Assembly: GCA_024362935.1 (NCBI GenBank)
Contig: JANCRA010000019.1
Location: 340,001-404,000 of the forward strand
Direction: 5' to 3'
From: Setophaga petechia
Taxonomy: Eukaryota > Chordata > Aves > Passeriformes > Parulidae
DNA length: 64,000 bases
Shown: positions 59,147 to 64,000 of the stretch, piece after piece
Position numbering within the stretch: position 1 is the first letter of the stretch
Layout: each line of letters opens with the position of its first letter
Program-made: the position numbers and the translations under genes
The notes under the pieces: generated by a model
Database searches by the model: none
Told to the model about the DNA's origin: nothing
The model's input: only the letters and a program-made list of their open reading frames with translations

Positions 59147-60920
59147 CCAGAAGGGGTTTATGCTCTTGTAAGTGGTAACTGTAGAAGCTACTGCCACTCT
59201 TTTTGGCCATAAGCTCTTCTGATGAGGGAACACTAGCACAACTCATCAGTTTCAGTATTGGTGTTAAGGACATGACTGTGTCTAAGTGTGAATTTAAAGG
59301 CATGATTTGGCTCTGTAGCAAATGATAGCTCCCTGTGCAATGAGGCCACTGTCTGGTCTTTGCCTTGGGTATATGATAGTCTGCTAAAGTATTTTCTTAG
59401 AAGCTGCATAAAATTAATTTAAAAGCAATCACTTCAAATTGGGCCACTTATATACAAGTAGGTGTTCATAACAAGGCTACAAAATCTGTTTCTACACTTC
59501 GGTGGTTTCCCTCACTTTCTCTATGTCTCTTTCTGTCACCCCTTCCCTCAGCCCATAGGTATTAAGTGATACTGGAGGGTGAGGTTTTTTCTACTTTGCA
59601 TATACTTAATGTATGCAGACTCTTGATTTAAATTTCTGGTTCTTATTTAAGCTCTTGGACAGCTGAAGTGTCTATGACATGGTCATACCTTTGGGGAAGA
59701 AGGGAGCTAAAAGTTACTGCAATTATAAAATGTCTTCAGCATCTTAGTTACCTGTTTCAAGACCTAACAAAGCACAGCTCTGTCAGCTAAAGAGTTTCAG
59801 TTTCTGTGCTGAATTTCCTGGCGCCTGTCAGTCTAGGCTATACACTTGATCTGAATTTTTTCTGCATGTAAATAGGAAAAATATTCTCAACTGCCATTCA
59901 CACACTTCAGAAATACAGTTCATTGGCCCATATCATGCCTTCTCTGTGCTAGAGATGAACTTAATTCTTCTTATATGTGAAAGAGATCTGCAATTTAAAT
60001 GACTAATTGCATTGTAGCTTTAGGCTGAACATATTGGTAATGCACAAATGTTGATGACATGTGAAGGGTCAAGAGATTTATAATTTAGTTGACAATACAT
60101 TGCTTAAAATGATGTGGCAAAGAGCCAGAAAATTTCAGCTTAATAATTGTCTGTTAACTAACATGACATATTTGTATAGGATTCATTACCTCCAGGTACA
60201 GATTAAGCATCTGATGTAGCCATAAGAAGTGACATGCGTACATGAATCTTGGGCATAATAGTGAATAAACTGACATTGCATTCACAGTAATTTGTTTCAA
60301 TATGTAAAACATGTTGTTGCCTACATTTGAAAAGACTTGTAGGAATGTTGCAATGAAATCTGAAGAAAAATGTGTAATTGAATGGAGTTTTCTATTATAT
60401 AGATCTGACAGCTCTGTGAGGCTTTTTTGTAGGCTGCAGATAGCATCATAAATACATGTTTGTTTTCAACTGCACAAGAAGCAGTCTGAATATAGAAACC
60501 TGAGTCTTTCAGCCATTGGCTTGAGCTACCCTAATGGTCTGTAAGGTTAAAAAAAAAAAATAAAATCCCCAGATCGCAACCTAAAACAACCAACTTTATT
60601 TTTAAAAAAATAATCCTATAAATATTGAGTCATCTAATACTTTAGTGTTGTGAATGTGGGAGTATTTCTGTCAGACCAAGGTTTGTTAGAATAGGCAGCA
60701 TCAGTAGGTTGGCTTGCCACCAGACTTCTATCACCTTCTTTTACTTTGTCTTCTCTGGCCTACATTAGGCACTTGTGTGTGTGAGCAAAAATGTCACAAT
60801 TTTGCCAGGGTCCGTTCCTTTCCCCCTGGCTGCTGGAGGAAACTCAGGTAAGTGCTTGAACACAATGTGTTAACACAGTGGTTTTTTAACCCTTGTTTCC
60901 CATGAGACAGGAATGTGTTC

Positions 60921-61060
60921 TGTGTTTTACAGCTGAGAGACCAAGTAGGGCATACAGGAGATATCCCTGATCTCAGTGTGACTAGACGTGACAGAGATGG
61001 GGGTTGAACCTGGAAGCTTTTGCTTCAATTTGCTAGGTGCTCCTACCACCTTTCAGCAAC
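60921..61060 (-). mobile_element. Ancient tRNA-derived SINE (MIR-like), minus orientation
   Basis: On the plus strand the order is tgttttacagctgagaga, gatctcagtgtgactaga, gacagagatgggggttgaac, ctggaagc, gctaggtgctcctaccac. This follows the reverse complement of MIR: the 'ttttacagatgaggaaact' core, the 'cacacagct' stretch, then a B-box-like ggttgaacc and an A-box-like region of a tRNA head. It is diverged and incomplete. The B box and the order of blocks are the main support. Confidence 0.5.
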
Positions 61061-61312
61061 ACCTCTGCTGCACACAGCTGGCATTTTTCAGTGTTTGGGG
61101 ATGTCATTGAAAAGTGTCTCATGACTTTGCTTCCTTCTGCTGGTGGTATTTTTATAATGTGCAGCAGAGCTGCAATAACAGTTTGCTCTCTTGGGATCTT
61201 GGCTCTGGGCCTGTGATATGTTTATGCCACACCAAAAATTGAAATGAGAACTCTTGACTTGACTTTTAAACATTTGACTGAGTACTTTTCTCCTTTAAAG
61301 TATCTCGCTCCC

Positions 61313-61355
61313 ATTTAAAATTTTAAATTTTGAGAGTTTAAAATTTTGAATTTTG
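61313..61355. repeat. AT-rich direct/inverted repeat
   Basis: The tract tttaaaattttaaattttg and a second tttaaaattttgaattttgg are separated by agag. The units are nearly self-complementary (aaaatttt), so the tract could form hairpins. Confidence 0.7.
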
Positions 61356-62116
61356 GTTGAATTAGGGAAGAGAGCATGCACTTCACCAGGAACGAAGCTG
61401 ACTGGAACTTGGTGGGGAGGGAGATGTCTGCAGACCTCTATGAGCTTTGTGTCAGGGCCTGTAGAATAGCTCTGAGTAGTTTTGAAATCCTTATTGGTAT
61501 CCATGATCCAAACTTGCAGATGCCAAGCTCCAGATACCTTGCAGACTACAAGTAAGGTGGGAGTGATGGCTCTGTATTAACTTCACTCTTGCCTTTTCAG
61601 AGAATTGGTATTTCATTCTCCATCCAGCCACTGGAGAGAGCTCTAGAGAACTTTAAACAGGTTTCCAGAGCAACCTCTGAGTGAAACTGGCTGTTCAACA
61701 GCTTGGGACTACAGCAGGAGCACCACAATGGGTTGTGCTGCCAAGTGAGTGTAATTGATCTCTGTCAGGTGTTTATAAAAGGCTCTAAGGGTGACAGTGT
61801 GCTGCTGTGGAAAAGGTGCTGATTTGGGCTCAGTTCTGAGGACAGTTCAAAAGCAGGACTGCTGCTGCTGTGACCTCCTGGGGCTAATTTTAAGCCAGCT
61901 GTTGTCTCAGTACTGGGATGGATGTTTACAGTGGTGCAGTTACCTTGCTGTAAGTGCCTCACCTGGCTTACAAACAGGGTCTGTCAGCTGTGATACCCAG
62001 GCTGACTGGCAGAATCTGCACTGGTAGTTGTCCCTCCTGGGCTGCATGTCTCTGTCATTTCCCTTCTGGAAGGAAGGCAGGGTGGTGAGGGTTTATTGAA
62101 AGCCAGGAACTTCAAG

Positions 62117-62182
62117 GTAACAAAAACAAAAAAAAAACCCCACAAACAAACAAATAAAAAAAAAAAGAGCAAGAAAAAAAGA
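62117..62182. repeat. A-rich low-complexity tract
   Basis: Runs of A with interspersed ccccac, caaacaaacaaa and gagcaag. It could be a decayed tail of an old retroposon, but no body is recognised upstream. Confidence 0.75.
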
Positions 62183-62962
62183 AGTTGCTAGTTAGAGCAC
62201 TAATTATCAGATGTTGCAGAAGGGGGATGCAGGCTGATTGCAGTACTCTTTGTTAGAACTGATTCTACAGGGATGCATTTTCTATTTGTTATCTTTGTGC
62301 TTGTCTGTGACCTGGTTGAAAAGCAGCACTTTTCCCCTAGAAACAGACAAAGCTGTCTTGGGGTATGCTGAAGACTAGCAGTGAAGAATCCCCCAAAACA
62401 GCAAGGCACAAGTGGTTGCTGCCCAAATGGGAGGAGCATAATGGAGACATCTGGGAGCAAGGAGTGAGCTGGTGCTTTTCAGGTCTCAAAAGTATTGTGC
62501 TTTTGAGGAAGGGGTATGTGAGGTAAAAGGGGATGATTATTGACTGGTGCCTAGGGCCAGACAAGGTTGACTTCCTGCCCAACAGGAATTTGCTCAAGTG
62601 GAGCAGCAGAGGACCCTCCCCTAAAGTGTTCCTTGTGTCAGCTTGAGAACTCAGAGATTGGAATTTCTTAAGTAAACTCTTGGACATGAACAGAGGGGTC
62701 TGTGATGGTTCTTTGGGATGTGCAGATCTTGGACCACTGCTTGGTCCAAGTTCCAAAACAAAACCAGGAAAAAAACAGTGTTTCAATACAAACCGTGGAA
62801 GACAGCAGCTAACAGGAGATGGTGCTAAGCACTGCAGAGATTCACTTAAAAGTGGGTTCCCCACCATGGTCCCTATCTGGGCTGGAATGACCTAGGCTGT
62901 CTGTTGGCTTCTTTAATTTTAAACTAATATGTACTTTGAGAGAAGGACATTTTCTTTTAAAG

Positions 62963-63050
62963 TGGTAGGAGCTGTTGGTTATGGTAGGAGCTGTTGGTTG
63001 TCAAAGAGCTCCCTGTGGTAGGAGCTGTTGGTTGTTGAAGAGCTTCCTGG
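62963..63050. repeat. Tandem repeat with an 18-bp core (tggtaggagctgttggtt), three copies
   Basis: Copies begin at 62963, 62982 and 63016. The latter two are each followed by a related tail (tcaaagagctccctg and ttgaagagcttcctg), giving a 34-bp higher-order unit. The first copy lacks the tail. It is a small minisatellite, non-coding. Confidence 0.9.
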
Positions 63051-64000
63051 CCCCTGAAATGCTGTGCTCAGTAGCTTTGATAAGCCAGAGTGATGCTGTG
63101 GGAAACTTAGAACTGTGAATGGCTGTCTTAGTAAACAGGGGCCCAGGACAAGCTTTGACTTTGGATGTGGTATTACAGCATAATATCACTTTATGTCTCT
63201 GCACTGAGCATGATGGGTAGGAATTTAAGAATAAACAAATCCATAACTCTGTCTCAAATTCAGGCAGCTTGGTGCTTCTGCCCTGTTGTAGCATCTTGCA
63301 GCTACAGCAGCTTCCAGAGCAGGCTGGGTGATTTGTGCCGTCTGTCTCCCTTTTTGTAAGAGTGAACAGGATTGAGGTGGCTTTATTTGGTGTCTTTTTA
63401 AAGGTAAGACTTCCCGTCTAATGACTTATTTAGAGAGAAAATACTTTCACCTCAATAAAGTTCTTTGAATTATAAAGGACATTGCTGTTGGGTTACTGAA
63501 AACCCTTGGGGTTTGTTTCATTTATAACATTGCCTGGGGCGTTCTGCTGCATCCTGTTGGACTGACCTCCTTTTCAACCCGTGCTGGCAGCTGCATTGCA
63601 GAGCTATCTTTTCCCTGGATCCTTCAGGGTTGTCATATGACAAACTTGAACTGTGACCCTTTTGTGTCTTACCAGGACAGCAGTGCCCTCTGTGCAATGT
63701 GGCCAGCAGTCTTCCCCACGCACGCATTTGTTCCGAGCCATTTAACAAACTGAAAGTTTCAAATGATGGCATTTCATAGTGTTTAATAGTATTGACTGTA
63801 AAGCAAATGAAATGGTGCTGAATACCCTGCGTGCTGCTTGTAAAAAAATACAGCTTCCATTTCTGCAATGTGCCCTGGGTTTTCTGTGGCTAGCATGTGC
63901 TCTCTGGTGAATCTCTTTATGTTTTTAATAAATTTCAATGCTTCTACCCTAACAACAGTAGCATTTTCTGCTATATGTAGTCCAGCACTGGTAGTCATTT

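Larger units (their letters stand above)
53958..64000 (+). other. TAF4B: TAF4B downstream intron (partial)
   Basis: I searched by eye for the terminal block of the family (arginine/leucine-rich LRDLIF-CMEQE) and did not find it, so the last exon(s) should lie beyond the window. The stretch holds a TTTTA microsatellite at about 59089-59146, a tRNA-SINE-like remnant at about 60921-61060, an AT repeat at 61313-61355, an A-rich tract at about 62117-62182, and a short tandem repeat at 62963-63050. ORFs of up to 176 codons (62337-62867, minus) match nothing known. Confidence 0.75.

Noticed and set aside
59151..59167. Micro-exon between a T-rich tttccag and a perfect gtaagtgg donor
   Set aside because: The 17-nt candidate (aaggggtttatgctctt) would shift the frame and does not fit the TAF4b C-terminus. 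The strong acceptor is a side effect of the TTTTA repeat.
60985..61060. A functional tRNA gene on the minus strand
   Set aside because: There is a B-box-like ggttgaacc and a partial A-box-like region, but the T stem does not pair well and no acceptor stem closes. An old SINE head fits better.
62337..62867. Minus-strand ORF of 176 codons
   Set aside because: Ser/Leu/Pro-rich chance frame with no domain. Overlapping frames in the same stretch are of similar length.

Overview
The window is vertebrate genomic DNA, almost certainly from a bird. It is AT-rich and CpG-poor. It carries two CR1-type LINE 3' ends, one of them ending in the ATTCTATGAT motif typical of avian CR1, and a compact retroviral solo LTR. 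The species cannot be read from the sequence.

One gene dominates: TAF4B, encoding the gonad-enriched TFIID subunit TAF4b, on the plus strand. Thirteen coding exons can be placed between 10254 and 53957. All have canonical AG/GT borders and their phases join without a break, giving 2057 coding nt (about 686 residues). The 5' exon(s), with the start codon and the proline/alanine-rich N-terminus, lie upstream of base 1. The last exon(s), encoding the conserved C-terminal end of the family, lie beyond base 64000. No gene starts or ends inside the window, and no second protein gene is supported on either strand. The short ORFs elsewhere are chance frames in introns or shadows of exons.

Layout: 1-10253, upstream intron. 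10254-15846, four exons encoding the low-complexity Thr/Val/Pro region and the start of the TAFH (NHR1) domain. 17904-21709, two exons completing TAFH and encoding a long Ala/Pro/Val/Thr-rich segment with a repeated KPV-type motif. 27186-28028, two linker exons. 33064-36037, two exons encoding the histone-fold region that pairs with TAF12. 40495-41631 and 53838-53957, three exons encoding the charged C-terminal helical region and a basic GPRKKR segment. 53958-64000, downstream intron.

Items most worth a second look are: a 452-bp solo LTR with a 6-bp target-site duplication (24271-24734); an isolated CpG-rich island inside the intron just before the second histone-fold exon (about 35060-35510); a repeated KPV-type motif in the exon at 21137-21709; a run of phase 0-0 exons that could be skipped without a frameshift; a poly(A) signal just after the 573-bp exon; an ancient tRNA-SINE-like remnant (about 60921-61060); and several short tandem duplications. 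Human TAF4B/TAF4 comparisons are from memory, not from a search.
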